The notes below the pieces were generated by a model. It was not told the DNA's origin. It did not search any database and worked only from the letters and a program-made list of their open reading frames with translations. Below are positions 35,177 to 45,301 of a stretch of DNA of 64,000 nt, piece after piece. The translations under genes and the position numbers were made by a program. Source of the DNA: Lineus longissimus. Taxonomy: Eukaryota > Nemertea > Pilidiophora > Heteronemertea > Lineidae. The stretch is taken from contig NC_088323.1 of NCBI RefSeq assembly GCF_910592395.1, positions 14,495,501 to 14,559,500 of the forward strand, read 5' to 3'. Position 1 is the stretch's first letter. Each line of letters opens with the position of its first letter.

Positions 35177-35463
35177 ACGTTTTGCTCGAATAATCCGGCG
35201 GGTTGATTATCGTCCCCATTGTTGCTTGGTTCACAGGGTCGCTAATGAGGGCCCTAAAATAATTTATGTTCATCTGCTCTGTACTGTCCATACGCCTTTT
35301 TTAATACACACAAATCTCGGACGACTTCGACTCCTTTCTCAGACACTACGCTTTCACACACAAATACACAGTCAAAATGTCAGTTTTCACCTCATTGCCC
35401 GCTTCAAACGCGTGTTACGCCTTGCTAACACACTACGCCACACCGTCAAATCGTTATTTGCTG

Positions 35464-35472
35464 CTGCTACCA
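35464..35472 (-). promoter_or_regulatory. copia primer-binding site
   Basis: One base inside the 5' LTR the minus strand reads TGGTAGCAG, complementary to the 3' end of initiator methionine tRNA (…CTGCTACCA), the usual primer for copia-type elements. Only nine bases match. Confidence 0.6.
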
Positions 35473-35473
35473 T

Positions 35474-35586
35474 TAATAACTCGCTTATAAAACTACATGA
35501 CGACACAAATACGACACAACACATATATTCTTCACAACACCTGACCCTCTGACGTCACATCAGGGAGCATACATTAAACATTAACA
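35474..35586 (-). repeat. copia 5' LTR
   Basis: 113 bp. Differs from the 3' LTR at three positions (one near each end of the terminal 13 bp, one in GCATACATT against GCAAACATT). Contains a palindromic TGACGTCA, a CRE-like promoter candidate. Confidence 0.92.
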
Positions 35587-35591
35587 GTAGT

Positions 35592-36134
35592 AGCCTTTTT
35601 GGCACATGTAATGTAATGCACGGTCGCCATGAGGATGTGCGATGTGACTTCCATCTATAGCACCTACAACACCAGGGAATCCAGCAATTTCATAAAAGCT
35701 TTCAGCAGCAGCTCTCCGTTCCTTAGGGGTGACTGGAAAATGTATGAAGTCTCTTCTCCTTGCACCAATTGCAGCCGTGACACGATGAATAGCCCGACAG
35801 ACGGTAGGCTGCGATATTCCACATATGTCGCATACATGTCCATTTGGAATGATGCTCTTGCATAGAACCGTAACGCCACTGATAATTGCTGGGCTGGAGT
35901 TAGCGCATGATTCTTGTCTGTTGCTGGCATCTGGTCATTTTCTATCACACCAAGCAGCAAGTGGAAAGTTTCTTTCGAGATCATGTACCGTTTTACGAAT
36001 TTCTTGTCGCTAAATTTCGTCACAGGGTCCAGCCGTTCCTCGTAAATCCTCTCTGCACGATGGTGGGGCAACTGCTCTTCTGCAGCTGCCTCTTAATGTG
36101 CAAGCTCAAAAAGCGCGAGTATTCCGTACATCAT
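35592..36134 (-). pseudogene. Harbinger transposase, 5' part
   Basis: Minus strand, ATG at 36134 or 36131. After an in-frame TAA it reads LPHHRAERIYEERLDPVTKF and SKETFHLLLGVIENDQM, the N-terminal helical region, then LRFYARASFQ. A frameshift near 35860 moves to GISQPTVCRAIHRVTAAIGA (helix-turn-helix-like), FPVTPKERRAAAESFYEI and GVVGAIDGSHIAHPHGDRA, containing the first catalytic Asp. It ends HYMCQKGYY at the copia junction; the continuation (INTQLTVDHQ) is at 30657 downward. Strong HARBI1-family signature. Confidence 0.9.
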
Positions 36135-37599
36135 TGGCACTGACGCTCTCGGAAATGACTATGAGAAATGCTTTGGCCTAGTCGCAGATATAAACATTCT
36201 TGTCCGCACGCAGTATAATCACTTGTTGTGATTTGCTGTTTAACTTTCAGAGCGCGATGACCGTGCGTTTTACCACATTTGTACGCGTACAACACTTAAA
36301 CGACAGATAAAACGTCTCAAGGTACAAGCATCAAAATTGTTAGCCGTTTTCGAAATATCAACAGTTTTACACTTTACATGTGATTAGATTTGTGCAACGA
36401 GGATGATGCCTTAACCTTATGTAGCGTTCCTCACCAAATATATTTTAAAATAATATTCCAGCTAATTAATTAAGTACGGTGGCACTAACAACACTTTTGA
36501 TAACATATGTTTATATTGTGGCGGCCACGCGTCTTAGGCAGGTTTCCTCCCTCCTTCGTGATGATAATACCGGAGAGTCAAGTGCTATACACTTGGAGAT
36601 GAGGAGTAACAGAGATACACGGAGATACCACAGAATTAGTCAAACAACGTCCGGATACCAAATTGAATAATAAGTAATTACAACAACAGCGTTTTCTTTT
36701 ACAACTTTGTTTCACTCATGATTCCTGATATATTTACACAATGTACACTCTTCATATACCGTCACGCTCGGGTTACAGTGCTCGTCTAAAGATACGGCAC
36801 AACAACAAGGGGGAAGCATGAACCCACGGAGAGCGGATACTTCAAGTCTTACCCGCTATCAGGAATTGCATCTACGGTATTAAGTTGGAAAGGTTGGAGA
36901 GTCGAGGCACATCTAACATCTAAGAAAGGGGGCGGAGTTCAGACACTTGAGCGTCTTAAATTAACCAAGTTAGACATTATTTAGTAATACACTCATCAGG
37001 GTCCGACATCGAGCCTATGTATATACGTCTATTGTTCCGAATTTGTCAGAGTCGCATTAACATCTGTATGTTCGTCACAGCCGGACATCTAAATTAATGC
37101 GCATCTCTCAGTCTTTTAGGATACCGTGTTAACATCTATGTTCATCAAAGTCGGGCATCTAAGTTAAAGCACATCTCAAAACGTCAGGGTAGCGTGTTAA
37201 CATCTATGTTCATCAAAGTCGGACATCAAAGTTAAAACACATCTCAAAACGGCAGAGTCCCGTATCAACATCTAAATTCGTGTGTAAGTCCGGCCCCGAC
37301 GTGGAAATTCATCAAAGTCCGGCGTCAGCGTCAAAATCGATCAGAGTCCAAGCACGACGTCAAAATTATTCAGAGTCCAACCTTGCGCTAAACAGCGCGG
37401 CGTACAGGAACATTCAAACGAGGGCGGGACCAAGGAAATGACAAGTTGGCATACATAATGATGGATAGAGTCTAAGTCAAATTCGGAATTCGAAAATGTC
37501 AAAGTTACCTAGTGCTGCTCATCTTCGTAATCTCTCTAAAGTCAGAATTATCGTATTTAATCACACAGTTTTTCTCGGCTCTCTCTTCGTTTTTCGATG
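36135..37599. other. Harbinger right flank and tandem repeats, no gene
   Basis: 36135-36450 is presumably the subterminal right end of the Harbinger element. The remainder contains a degenerate tandem tract (about 36960-37390) and nothing else recognised. Confidence 0.4.
37060..37265 (+). repeat. 66-bp tandem repeat, about 3 good units
   Basis: Units begin GTGTTAACATCTATGTTCAT, continue CAAAGTCGGACATC and CACATCTCAAAACG. Two adjacent units (37128 and 37194) are nearly identical; diverged units extend to about 36960 on the left and about 37390 on the right, where the spacing falls to roughly 40 bp. Confidence 0.7.
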
Positions 37600-37608
37600 T
37601 GTTTTGAT

Positions 37609-38552
37609 CAAGGAGGATACCGCGGTGACGTCACATCACGTGATCCCGACCCATATTAGTGATCGCTATGGCCAATCAGATTCAGTCTACTGACAGCACC
37701 AGTACTGAACACAGCTTCGCGTCTCACTGTCTGGTGCGCTTTTGTACACAAAAACACCAATAGACATGAAATATTGCAATACCTAGTATGGATTCTTCCT
37801 GTGTAAAATAAAATTTACAGAGCAGATTAACTTCCACGAATAAAAAAGACGTTTGGCGTGGCCAAAGTGCGGAAATAATGTCTCCGCTAAAATACACTAC
37901 GAAATACACTAGGCAATGCACTACGCAATATACAGTAGAGATGCAGTTGAGTTTGTTATTGTTTTGACTTAGAAGCCCGCCCATATCATAATATATTCAT
38001 GTATTCATGAAGTATGAACTCATTTCTGTCCCATACAACTCTAAGAACAGTCAATTTCTCCTAAAATCATCACCGAAACCGCGATATCCGCAGGAAGATT
38101 TCGTTCTAGTGTCCGAAAATGCATGATCTTACAGGGGCGCTAACTCGACAAATAGAGGGGATCTATGGGGATCTATGCGAGTTTTAGGTATTACAGGTCT
38201 CGAACTTGTAAAATCTGTAAACATGCCTCCAAATCCCATTATGATAATGAAGAGATTGCCCCATATCTGGGAGACTGTTTTGAAACCATCGCTAATTTTG
38301 GAAGATCGGTGCCCGGCTATTTGGTTTAAAAACCCTATTTTTCCCCATCAAAACAGCACTTTTCATTATTCAAATGATAGCTTATTGTCTGAAGACTTAT
38401 TTCATAGCAGAAAAGTACTAATAACTCTGATTTGATGCGAAAAAATCTAACTTTTTTGATGACTTGATTTTCCCTTGGCCGTGGATCGAGTTTGTTTACA
38501 ATATGCAGCGCCATCTTGGAAAAGCCGTGACGTCACCGCGGTGTCCTCCTTG
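37609..38552. mobile_element. TIR element, 944 bp, 9-bp TSD
   Basis: Flanked by identical TGTTTTGAT (37600-37608 and 38553-38561). Inverted ends are about 26 bp, beginning CAAGGAGGATACCGCGGTGA on the left with one mismatch on the right. They contain CCGCGG and TGACGTCA palindromes. The 9-bp duplication suggests a Mutator-type non-autonomous element, with ends unrelated to those of 26559-27136. No coding sequence inside. Confidence 0.85.
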
Positions 38553-38561
38553 TGTTTTGAT

Positions 38562-40438
38562 ATATATTCTCGCATGCCGCAACATTGTATCATTCCGTAA
38601 CGCAACGTAAGATTCGGATCCGCGACGCAATTGGTCGGGCTAAACGGAGGTGTGTCATGATAGGCTAACGTCACCGACGGTGTGGCGTAGCCCCGCCCAT
38701 GCGGCTAGTGACGTCATACACCATTGCATTGATCGCACGTGGAAAACTTGACATGAAAACATGGCTAAGAAAAGATCATATTGTGTATTTAAATGAGAAG
38801 AGGGACGGGATTAATTATGGGTATATTAGTAAGATGCCGAGGAATAAGGATTACGACAAGTAAGGTAGAAGTTTTATAGACATATTGGCCAGTATAACGC
38901 CTGAGAAATACGGCAGATCACTGAAATTGAAAAGCCGCCGAAAGAAAACATGGCGGGCGCGATAGAAAAGATCGCGATTTTTACCAATTAAATGCATGAT
39001 TTCTCCTGCGCAAAGGCTTGTCAGCGACATAAGAATTAAGAAACGGGGCAACCAAAACCTACTCAAGGTTGGAGACGATCTGTTCTTAGCCTTACATAAG
39101 TTTACAATGAGATAGATGAGTCGAGATGCGCGACTGATTCGCGGTGAAATGGAAGCTGTCCAAAATACACAGCGCGTGTAATGTACTCGAATTTCGCCGA
39201 TCCCTTATCCATGGACCTGATCATAGTCACTGTTCTCCCATCATCTTGCGAACAGGGCCAACAACATAACTCCTTCTTCCGCATGAGAAGTACGTATGTA
39301 TCGAGTGAATGACCTGATATGTCAGGATGTTATTCCTCACAATATCTTTCACCGAAATTGTTATAATTATCCCTTTCAGTAAAGAAAAGAAAATCGAAAA
39401 CACATCAACTAGCGTCAAATTTAGCATTCAACTTTGTTATGTCACATAACTAAGTTAATTACATAAAGCAACCTAGAGCAAACAAACGTATTATATGATT
39501 ACTGAGTATGCTGAGTATGTCTAATCAAATTGGGTCATGTGTATCTGCATGACTGAACCATAGTCTTACCTATTTGCTCCAGCAGTAACTGCATCAGCAC
39601 AACACGTCCCTAAAATACATTTCAAGCGTATTTTGCCATCCCTTCCTTTTCTGTTCAATCGAAGTTTAGATTGTCTGCAGATCAGACTCTCCCCTCCTCT
39701 TTTGGTCGGAATAAATTGAACTTCGATTCAAATCAGCCATCATGCACGGTTGTTGTGAGTGCAAATGCAGGACCTCTTTATCATTGAATGAAACCATCGA
39801 TAAATTGTATTTTTTATAGGAAGCCATCACACCGTTGAACGCAATGAAATGAGGAATAAAAGAACGATGTAAAGCTAAGGTATTCTTTCTATGAAGAAGC
39901 CAGTTACTGACTAAGACCAATGAAAGATAACCCACAATTTAAAACGCAGCCCTTGTGTGAAAGCGTAAAACCTTTTTTATGCACCAGATACTCAGAATGA
40001 CTAACACAACACGTTATATAGATTGATTATGGGCCGATTAGGCCAAGATATGAGGAATATGTTTATTTTACAAATTACAAGAGAGAGCATTGTCTGCAAA
40101 ACATGAAATAAGATACCCTAGCAAGGGTATGAAACTAAATGCGTCACATGACCATGGTTGACAATAGAGATTGGACTTGTGGGTCATGTGACCAAAAGCA
40201 TATTAAAATAGACAATTTGCAGAAACGGTTGAGAGGGTACCGCCACAAGCCGAAAGTCATTGAGGCCACCCCACAACCGGCAGAGAATGCTCTCTCCAAC
40301 ACGTATAATATAGAGCCAGTTAACGTTAACCCAGCAGCCTAAGTCTGACTGGGGAAATACCGTTACAGTGAGATAATCAAAGTTGGGCAGCCTCAGTCTG
40401 ACCCGGTATACATCATAATATCATGAAACTACATGTAG
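38562..40438. other. Non-coding stretch, nothing recognised
   Basis: No protein homology. A 68-codon plus-strand frame (40139-40342; RDWTCGSCDQKHIKIDNLQK) is of unknown meaning. Two CAGCCT(A/C)AGTCTGAC motifs (about 40337 and 40389) lie near the 3' end of the Ngaro-like element and may belong to its terminal repeats. Confidence 0.35.
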
Positions 40439-41314
40439 TTATAAGATCCTAATGTATTTGCGGAATGTGTCAGACGCCCACCTGCCTGCTGCCCGTATGT
40501 AAGCATCAGATTTGCCCTCGATAGCAGACTGTGTTGCTGCCCCGATGCGCAGACTGTGCCCTTTAAAGCGGGACGAGTCGAGACCACAAAAGGAGAGAGC
40601 ACGCTTAAGCGTGTTATCGAATTCTCTGCCACAGGGGTAACAGAAAAGTAACCCGGGTGCTGAACCCCGGACAGCCAGAAATTCCCTCGTATGCACTAAA
40701 GGGCAGCAGCTTGTCTTGGCCGATAACCTCAGGGTTTGAGAACCCTGAGTATTGCTAGACTTAAATCTCCGGAAGGAGAGTATTAGCCCATCTGATTGGA
40801 TTATGAGGTCGTGCAGGTGAAGGCAGTTGGCTGCACGGGATTTAGACGAAGGAAGCATCTCCCCAATCCTCAGGAAGGCGTTGAAGCCAAGAACCAATGC
40901 GGTCTGAAACATAACTGACTTGTAGTGTGATGAAGTCACCCGAGGTGTCGCAACCAGCAGTTTGTGAAGAATTTCCTTGGTAACAGGCAGGCGGATGTCT
41001 GGTTGCGCGCGTAAATTCTTAGCGGCGCAGATTAATTTACTTACGACAAATGACTTTGTCGGATCAGGTAGATTACGAAGTTTGTGCAAATATGCTATAG
41101 CTGACATGCATGACGCTATGGAGGAGGGAGAAAACCCCCGCCCATGCAAAAATGCGATGAAGAGAGTCAAACATGGTATTGATATGGGTAGGCTTAAGTT
41201 ACCGCCTATGTAGTCATTGTAGAATTGAGAAAAATTATCCCAAGATCTGCGATAAGCAGACATAGTAGCTGATGAAACCATATTGCCACGCAATTCTATG
41301 AGCGCAGATTCCAT
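40439..41314 (-). CDS. Tyrosine recombinase of Ngaro-like element
   Basis: An intact frame; I take ATG 41314 (MESALIELRGNMVSSATMSA) as start, giving about 291 residues; a longer non-ATG opening would overlap the RNase H end. An N-terminal SAM-like core-binding part (SAYRRSWDNFSQFY, LFIAFLHGRGFSPSSI) is followed by the catalytic domain. That domain has Arg in FNAFLRIGEMLP, the HxxR motif in KGHSLRIGAATQ, GRWASDTF, and the nucleophile Tyr in FRKYIR near the C-terminus. All catalytic positions visible are present. The enzyme would join the circular cDNA to the target without integrase-type duplications. Confidence 0.9.
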   Translation of the reverse strand: MESALIELRGNMVSSATMSAYRRSWDNFSQFYNDYIGGNLSLPISIPCLTLFIAFLHGRGFSPSSIASCMSAIAYLHKLRNLPDPTKSFVVSKLICAAKNLRAQPDIRLPVTKEILHKLLVATPRVTSSHYKSVMFQTALVLGFNAFLRIGEMLPSSKSRAANCLHLHDLIIQSDGLILSFRRFKSSNTQGSQTLRLSAKTSCCPLVHTREFLAVRGSAPGLLFCYPCGREFDNTLKRALSFCGLDSSRFKGHSLRIGAATQSAIEGKSDAYIRAAGRWASDTFRKYIRIL

Positions 41315-43048
41315 CCATCCGGGTACAGGTTTGGAGGGATAAGAGTGGGCGTCGCATCCGCCCAAGGTGCCTGCCTCAGAAATGCAGGTATCTGTAAACG
41401 AGAGAGCATGTCAACTAGAACATTCTTTTTGCCGGGAATATGCTTAGCTTTGACCTCAATGTTATGAAAGAGGCATGTTTTCACCAGAGAGCGAACTAAG
41501 GACATGCTTTTCCTTAGATGTTTGTTTGTTGATAACATATACCACGGCCTCGTTATCGGTAAAGAATATAATATTCTGGTTAGCCCAATCTTTGCCCCAG
41601 ATTGAGACTGCCAACTCAATGGGAAACAATTCTAATGTAGCGATGTTGAGCTTCTTCCAAGTATCAGGCCAAGTCCCATAGAACCAATGTGTTTTATATA
41701 GGGCGCCAAAACCAATGCTTCCTGAAGCGTCAGTAAACAGTCTGAGCTCGGCATTCGATAACCAGTTGTCACCATGGAAGAATGATTTGCCGTTAAAATG
41801 GTCGAGGAAATCACGCCAAACTAAAAGGTCCTCTTTAGTTTCCCTTGAAATACGAATATGGTGAAATGGGTTTTTGTACCCTACAGTTAAATCAATCAAG
41901 CGCCTGGAAAAAGCTCTACCTGGGAGCACCACGGAACATGCAAAATTCAAACACCCGTGTAAGGATTGAAATTCATATAACATGGCTTTGGATTTGCTGA
42001 GAAAGTAATCAATTTTTTGTTTAAACTTGGTGATTTTTTTCTCAGGTAAACGGGCCTCCATTTTACCAGTATCTGGAGTAATGCCAAGAAATGGAAGTGC
42101 AATAGCGGGTCCAAACGTTTTCTCAGGGGCCAGCGGAATACCGACCTCCGCGCAAAATCTTTCGAATTTTTGTAGGTCCTTCCTAGAGGAACTTTCCGAA
42201 AGGGAAATGATCAGGAAATCATCTAGCACGTGGACCATAGCGGAAAACCCTAACTTGTGTAGGCAAATCCATTCTATAGCAGTACTGAACTTCTCAAAAT
42301 GAGAGCAGGAGATACTAGCCCCCATGGGTAAAACGCGATCCATGTAGTATTCCCCGCGCCACACGAAGCCCAAAAGAGGGTAATCCCGAGGGGCAACAGG
42401 AATAATTCTGAAGGCAGACTTGATGTCGCACTTAGACAGGAAAACCTGGCTTTCCTGTCCTTTAATGTAGGAAATAGCATCGTAGATGGAGGGATAATGA
42501 ACGCTGGTGAGATCTTTGGGAATACCCTTATTGATAGAATCCCCTTCCCGGGGGTATGACAAATTATGTATCATACGAAAATCCCCGGGTTCCTTTTTAG
42601 GCACCACCCCGATCGGGGATGCTCTGAAATCTGATGTAGGGGGGAAAGTAAAAGGACCAAGGATTCGGCCTTCCTTCAGCTCCGATGCAATTTTCCTATC
42701 AATTACCTCAGGGTGCACGCCAGCTGATGTTGAATTAGGACAGACGCGGCTTGAGCGACGACCCTGATATTCTAGAGAGAAACCTTCTGTTAAGCCATTG
42801 AGTAGAAATTGCGCCAGGGTTGGGTCGTAACCTTGTAAGTATTTAGCAAGTATTTGAGGTTTAATGGGCGTTGGCAGCCGGCTTTGCATCGGGTAGTTGG
42901 TTGGACCGCATTGGTCCGTTTGGCAGGGTAACAATGGATTTTGGTCGGCCAGAGGGGGTAGGGGATGACTGCAGTTGAGGCTGGCGGGTAGGGTTACTGG
43001 TGCTACGGGTCTGGCCAGCGCATCGGGTTGCCGGGTGTGTCCCACCAC
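41296..43048 (-). pseudogene. Ngaro-like reverse transcriptase-RNase H, one frameshift
   Basis: The frame to 41462 holds RT: YLQGYDPTLAQFLLNGLTEG, PIGVVPKKEPGDFRMIHNLS, LSKCDIKSAFRIIPVAP (catalytic Asp), LPMGASISCSHFEKF and MVHVLDDFLIIS (LDD catalytic pair). RNase H follows: LRLFTDASGSIGFGALYK, NIATLELFPIELAV, NIIFFTDNEAVVYVINKQ. A frameshift near 41520 moves the rest (SLVRSLVKTCLFHNI, KHIPGKKNVLVDMLSRLQIP) into the frame ending at 41296. The 5' end overlaps the gag frame, so expression in the intact parent probably used a frameshift or re-initiation. Confidence 0.9.
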
Positions 43049-44032
43049 AATCGGAGCACTTGTGTGGGAAGTTGCATCCGGGACATGGTCTGCCTCCGTT
43101 GTATCTCCAACAGGTCCCAGCAGGGAACTTTCGGGTACTGGCTCCTGAAAGACCCTTCTTGCCTTGGCGAAAGGGCTGCTGGTTCATCTGCGCGGGGTTG
43201 TTGCGCTTTTGGTGAATGGCCCGGACCCAGAACTCCCACAAAGGTTCGTCCCACTGACGGGGTTCACGCCCATATTGCGGCGAAAACCCTCGTCGTAGAA
43301 CATCCAGTCACCCCCTCTGACCATAAGATCCTTAACGGATGCCTCATAACTGAGGAGCTGTTTAGATACTGCCGGGAACTTATCAAGGTAAATGGACTGA
43401 AAAATGGCGAAAGCCGACTGCCATTGCGAAAATGAGGTTATCTTAACTTTGGGTACACCAAAGGAGAAGCTGAGTGTTTCATCTCCATCGGTGCCAGTGC
43501 CATTGACTTTGAAAGATTGCTTTTTCGTGGAAGCTGGATTCAACAACTTGGCGATGTCAACATACTCATTAGACCAAATTTTTTCCTTGTGTTCTATTTT
43601 AACATGTGCGTCCAAGGCCAAAGCAACCGAAGTAAATGAGCTACTCAAGCGGGCTTTGCCCATATCAGTTACAGCATTATTCTTACTAAACAATCCAGTG
43701 TCCTCGGATGCCTCGTTGGCCTCAGCCCCAGCGACCTCGCCAGCTGCGTCCGTGTCCTCGATAGTTACAGGATCCTGGGAAAGTGCCTTCGTGGCAAAGA
43801 ACTTGTTCATGTTTGTCATCATGAGATTCATGTTCGCCATCATGTCCTTGCATGTCTGGGTCATGTCCTGATTACCAATGCCATAGTTATTAGCCGGTTG
43901 ATCCCGTTTAGTGCGCTTTGCTCCACGCTGCCCATCCCCTTGTTCGGACGAACGTTTACGAGTGCCTTTCTTGTCTTTCTTGCCTGCATCCCTCGCTTTA
44001 TTCCCCCTTTTCTTTGGGCGGGTGTTGTCCAT
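42861..44032 (-). pseudogene. Ngaro-like gag with zinc fingers, one frameshift
   Basis: ATG 44032 opens a very basic N-terminus (MDNTRPKKRGNKARDAGKKD, RKRSSEQGDG), a Met-rich stretch, an acidic linker (EVAGAEANEASED) and the gag core (KARLSSSFTSVALALDAHV, YVDIAKLLNP, VKITSFSQWQSAFAIF, SKQLLSYEASVKDLMVRGG, FYDEGFRRN). Near 43262 the frame shifts; the continuation WDEPLWEFWVRAIHQKRN, FPAGTCWRYNGGRPCPGC, FPHKCSDCGGTHPATRC supplies a Cys/His cluster ending in a CX2CX4HX4C knuckle. It ends at 42861. Confidence 0.85.
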
Positions 44033-44203
44033 TTATGCTGGAAGAGAAATTGAACAGTAAGCTTTGTCCTAATCGAAATACATCCAGCCATGGATCACCT
44101 GCCCAGGGAAACGACAGTAGGCCGAAACCATGGTAAAGTGAATGTTAACCATTTAAGCTGGTGCAGTAGCAGACCGTTTCCGGCCAAGACCGACGACTAT
44201 AAC

Positions 44204-44445
44204 GTACGGCCGAAGAAGACCCTGTTAGGAGCCGAAGACCCTTAGAGTGGCCAGACAATAAGACCCTGTTAGGAGCCGAAGACCACAGTGTGGCCAATAA
44301 ACAGACCCTCTTAGGAGCCGAAGACCGCAGCGTGGCCAAAAAGACCCCCTTAGGAGCCAGCCGAAGACCACCAGTGTGGACAGATAAGACCCTCTAGGAG
44401 CCGAAGACCACCAGTGTGGCCAAGAAAAGGCCCCTTCGGGCCAAG
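44204..44445 (-). repeat. 40-bp minisatellite inside the Ngaro-like element
   Basis: About five to six units of roughly 40 bp between the SGNH ORF and gag; plus-strand units carry AGACCCTGTTAGGAGCCGAA, GACCACAGTGTGGCCA. Units vary by small indels, and one carries a duplicated AGCC. Confidence 0.85.
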
Positions 44446-44692
44446 GATTTTCGTCAGGCATAGGGTGAGCAGTTACATGTAAAAGAGCCATGGGGAGAAT
44501 AAGCCCCCCCCCCCTCCTTTGAGGGAAAGCGGGAAAAGATCACCCACGCAAACAATCTAGCAAGGCTATTTATGTAGGAAATGCCCATCTAGTGCGGCTG
44601 AAAACTGCAAAACAAACAATTTTACCGATCGTTACATTAGCAGTTGATACGCCTGCGACCTGAAATTAGAGCAAACATATAATCATACCAAG
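44446..44692. other. Non-coding spacer with C-run
   Basis: Contains a C-run (about 44505-44516). No gene seen. Confidence 0.4.
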
Positions 44693-45301
44693 TCAATGGC
44701 CGCGTAAGACAGATACTGCTGCAGCCCTATAGCTGTTGAACAATTTGAAGTTGCCCAGGTCGTTGAAGTGGACTCCATCCGTATTGTATATCCAATCCTG
44801 AGGGTTCCATATCCCCTTATGTTTCCAAAGAGACACTGGTGAATAAACTGGATTAAGCTGAGCAAGGCGCCCATTGCACCGAAATACCTTGTCATTGTAT
44901 CCGGCAGGACACTGAACCCTTGGAATAATTTGGGAAATCAGTACTCTACAATTTACAAGTTGGTGTAACTCGAAGGCAAATCTAGAAACATCCCTCGCCA
45001 CTTCATCCGCCGAATAGGAGGAAATACACAAATCGTTCCCCCCGATCTGAAGTATTATCAAATCAGGTGATAAAACACGAATCTCATTGCAGTACACCTC
45101 CGAGTTGTATATGCGCGCCAAAGTTAATCCTGGCACACCCCAGAAGTCAACGTTACACTCGGCCAGTTGTAAATTCTGCCCAGTCATGCCAGGGCGAAAT
45201 AACCCGAATCGGGGCACAGAAACAGAAAACTTCCGCAGCCTTTCGATATAGCTGTGGCCGAAAATAAGAACCCGAAAGGGGTGATTCTGGTCAGAAGCCA
45301 T
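44693..45301 (-). CDS. SGNH/GDSL-type hydrolase ORF
   Basis: An intact 202-codon frame from ATG 45301. Block I is VLIFGHSYIERLRKF (nucleophile Ser in G-H-S), block III LIILQIGGNDLCIS (G-G-N-D) and block V DGVHFNDLGN (Asp and His of the triad). Length is right for a single SGNH domain, and no signal peptide is visible, so it would be cytosolic. SGNH domains are known as accessory ORFs in some Ngaro elements and in ORF1 of CR1 LINEs. Here the ORF lies upstream of gag on the same strand, so it is probably part of the retroelement. It could instead be the 3' accessory ORF of a second, adjacent copy. Substrate unknown. Confidence 0.8.
   Translation of the reverse strand: MASDQNHPFRVLIFGHSYIERLRKFSVSVPRFGLFRPGMTGQNLQLAECNVDFWGVPGLTLARIYNSEVYCNEIRVLSPDLIILQIGGNDLCISSYSADEVARDVSRFAFELHQLVNCRVLISQIIPRVQCPAGYNDKVFRCNGRLAQLNPVYSPVSLWKHKGIWNPQDWIYNTDGVHFNDLGNFKLFNSYRAAAVSVLRGH

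Larger units (their letters stand above)
30658..35586 (-). mobile_element. Compact Ty1/copia retrotransposon (GalEa-like), 4929 bp
   Basis: Two 113-bp LTRs (30658-30770 and 35474-35586) differ at only three positions. The element is flanked by identical 5-bp duplications (GTAGT on the plus strand, 30653-30657 and 35587-35591). LTRs start TG; the 3' LTR ends CA and the 5' one TA. A primer-binding site follows the 5' LTR. gag, protease, integrase, RT and RNase H occur in copia order on the minus strand. Very short LTRs, total length near 5 kb and an HIDD/HVDD-type RT centre are features I associate with the GalEa group of marine-animal copia elements. It sits inside the Harbinger transposase gene. 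Confidence 0.92.
28165..36134. mobile_element. PIF/Harbinger transposon split by a copia insertion
   Basis: Two convergent genes, a Myb/SANT-like protein (plus, 28165-29766) and a HARBI1-type transposase (minus, 36134 to 29803), have stops only 37 bp apart, the standard two-gene plan of animal Harbinger elements. Removing the copia element (30658-35586) and one copy of its duplication joins the transposase frame exactly. Without the insertion the element is about 3.0-3.6 kb. Both genes carry stops and frameshifts, so it was probably dead before or soon after the copia insertion. Terminal repeats and the TWA target duplication were not resolved. Confidence 0.85.
40439..45301 (-). mobile_element. 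Ngaro-like tyrosine-recombinase retrotransposon
   Basis: On the minus strand: SGNH-hydrolase ORF (45301-44693), gag with zinc fingers (44032-42861), RT-RNase H (about 43048-41296) and tyrosine recombinase (41314-40439). An RT of this kind together with a tyrosine recombinase instead of integrase defines the DIRS order; recombinase motifs and the LDDF RT centre fit Ngaro. Only two frameshifts were found in the core, so the copy is well kept. Split direct repeats expected at Ngaro ends were searched by eye and not found. Confidence 0.85.

Noticed and set aside
43404-43871. 155-codon plus-strand frame, and other plus-strand frames at 41.4-44.1 kb
   Set aside because: They are antisense to the gag-RT genes of the Ngaro-like element, which carry clear motifs.
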